The translations under genes and the position numbers were made by a program. Source: Streptomyces nigra (GTDB lineage: Bacteria; Actinomycetota; Actinomycetes; Streptomycetales; Streptomycetaceae). From it: 64,000 nt of DNA. Where the stretch lies: assembly GCF_003074055.1 (NCBI RefSeq), contig NZ_CP029043.1, positions 2,410,501 to 2,474,500 on the forward strand, in the 5' to 3' direction. The notes below the pieces were generated by a model. It saw only the letters and a program-made list of their open reading frames with translations. It searched no databases and was not told the origin of the DNA. Shown here piece after piece: positions 63,643-64,000 of the stretch (its first letter is position 1; the number at the start of each line of letters is the position of its first letter).

Positions 63643-64000
63643 ATGCCTTCCTCCTCCGTGTCCGGTGTCGACCGGCGGCTCTTCCTGACCTCGGCGCTCG
63701 GTGCCGTGGCCGGTGTCGCGGGACTCAGCGGCTGCGCCGGCAGCGCGGCCGCCGGCAGTGAGGGCGCCTCGACCGCCCCGCTCGCCGCCAAGGTGCCCGC
63801 GGGCACCTCGCTGAAGATCGCCTCGTACCAGAACGCCCAGCAACTGCAGCTCAGGCTCGCGAAGTTGGGGGATCCACCGTTCGAGGTGAGCAGTTGGCTG
63901 AACATCGGCGCCGGCCCCGACGTCATCAACGCCTTCCGCTCCGGCTCGCTGGACCTGGCCAACAACGCGGGGATCCCGCCGATCCAGGCGTACTACCAGG
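63643..64000 (+). CDS. ABC transporter substrate-binding lipoprotein, sulfonate type (partial)
   Basis: The first 119 residues of a lipoprotein cut by the window end. The signal has a twin arginine (DRRLFLTSALG) and a lipobox LSGC with Cys near residue 31. After an Ala/Ser/Gly linker the mature part reads LKIASYQNAQQLQLRL, SWLNIGAGPDVINAF and GSLDLANNAGIPPIQAYY, resembling SsuA/TauA/NMT1-type proteins that bind sulfonates, taurine or nitrate. The ATG at 63643 has GGAG upstream. The permease and ATPase presumably lie beyond 64000. Sulfonate is favoured by the two Cys-type leaders upstream. Confidence 0.85.
   Translation, partial: MPSSSVSGVDRRLFLTSALGAVAGVAGLSGCAGSAAAGSEGASTAPLAAKVPAGTSLKIASYQNAQQLQLRLAKLGDPPFEVSSWLNIGAGPDVINAFRSGSLDLANNAGIPPIQAYYQ

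Overview
The window is a 64 kb stretch of very GC-rich chromosome from a Streptomyces or close relative. Third codon positions are almost all G or C, GTG starts are frequent, and the conserved block obg-rpmA-rplU-rne, rodA-mrdA-mreDCB, ndk-folC-valS and clpX-clpP2-clpP1-tig is in the order I remember from Streptomyces coelicolor (around SCO2590-SCO2657). Nearly all of the core lies on the minus strand, so it is transcribed from high to low coordinates.

Layout. 1-4.7 kb: wall-polymer genes (a GT2 glycosyltransferase cut by the window edge, a TagF-like glycerophosphotransferase, and a cytidylyltransferase/SDR fusion that probably makes CDP-ribitol). 5.1-10 kb: secreted proteins (a Tat-exported PhoD-type phosphatase and two adjacent FG-GAP beta-propellers). 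10.2-17.7 kb: translation and RNA genes (obg, rpmA, rplU, a 1335-residue RNase E/G, and the DUF2344 protein TIGR03936). 17.7-24.5 kb: less conserved genes (a repeat-built membrane protein, a lipid-anchored or membrane-anchored protein, a truncated TerD), then the radical-SAM partner TIGR03960 and a CYTH-CHAD protein. 24.5-31.1 kb: elongation and spore-wall genes rodA, mrdA, mreD, mreC, mreB. 31.3-36.4 kb: ndk, a DUF4233 protein, folC, valS. 37.5-42 kb: clpX, clpP2, clpP1 and tig, with a ClgR-type box upstream of clpP1.

42.2-45.9 kb holds tRNA-Pro, tRNA-Gly and a 3.3 kb remnant of an integrative element flanked by 106-bp direct repeats of the tRNA-Gly 3' end and its terminator. It carries an N-terminally truncated integrase, a membrane-anchored PQQ-type propeller and a small DUF7660-like protein.

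45.9-61.7 kb is accessory Streptomyces chromosome: a VOC protein, a hydrolase, a Ser/Thr kinase with a propeller sensor, an acyltransferase, an alarmone-hydrolase-like HD protein, a PP2C phosphatase, an Eis-type acetyltransferase, a Nei-type glycosylase, rpiB, an amino-acid permease, a second Ser/Thr kinase whose frame is broken in its proline-rich linker, an LPKTG surface protein and bioY. 61.9-64 kb holds a ROK regulator and the start of a sulfonate-type ABC substrate-binding lipoprotein.

The most interesting signal is at the right end. Two tiny ORFs, at 62016-62102 and 63472-63510, lie just upstream of the ROK gene and the ABC gene. The first belongs to the short SRRHVDL-type peptides found upstream of Streptomyces sulfur genes. 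The second is a 12-residue peptide with three cysteines that ends Cys-Cys-stop. Both have a -10-like hexamer so close that they would be leaderless, and the first is followed at once by a strong hairpin. Together they suggest a double cysteine-sensing attenuator controlling sulfonate uptake.
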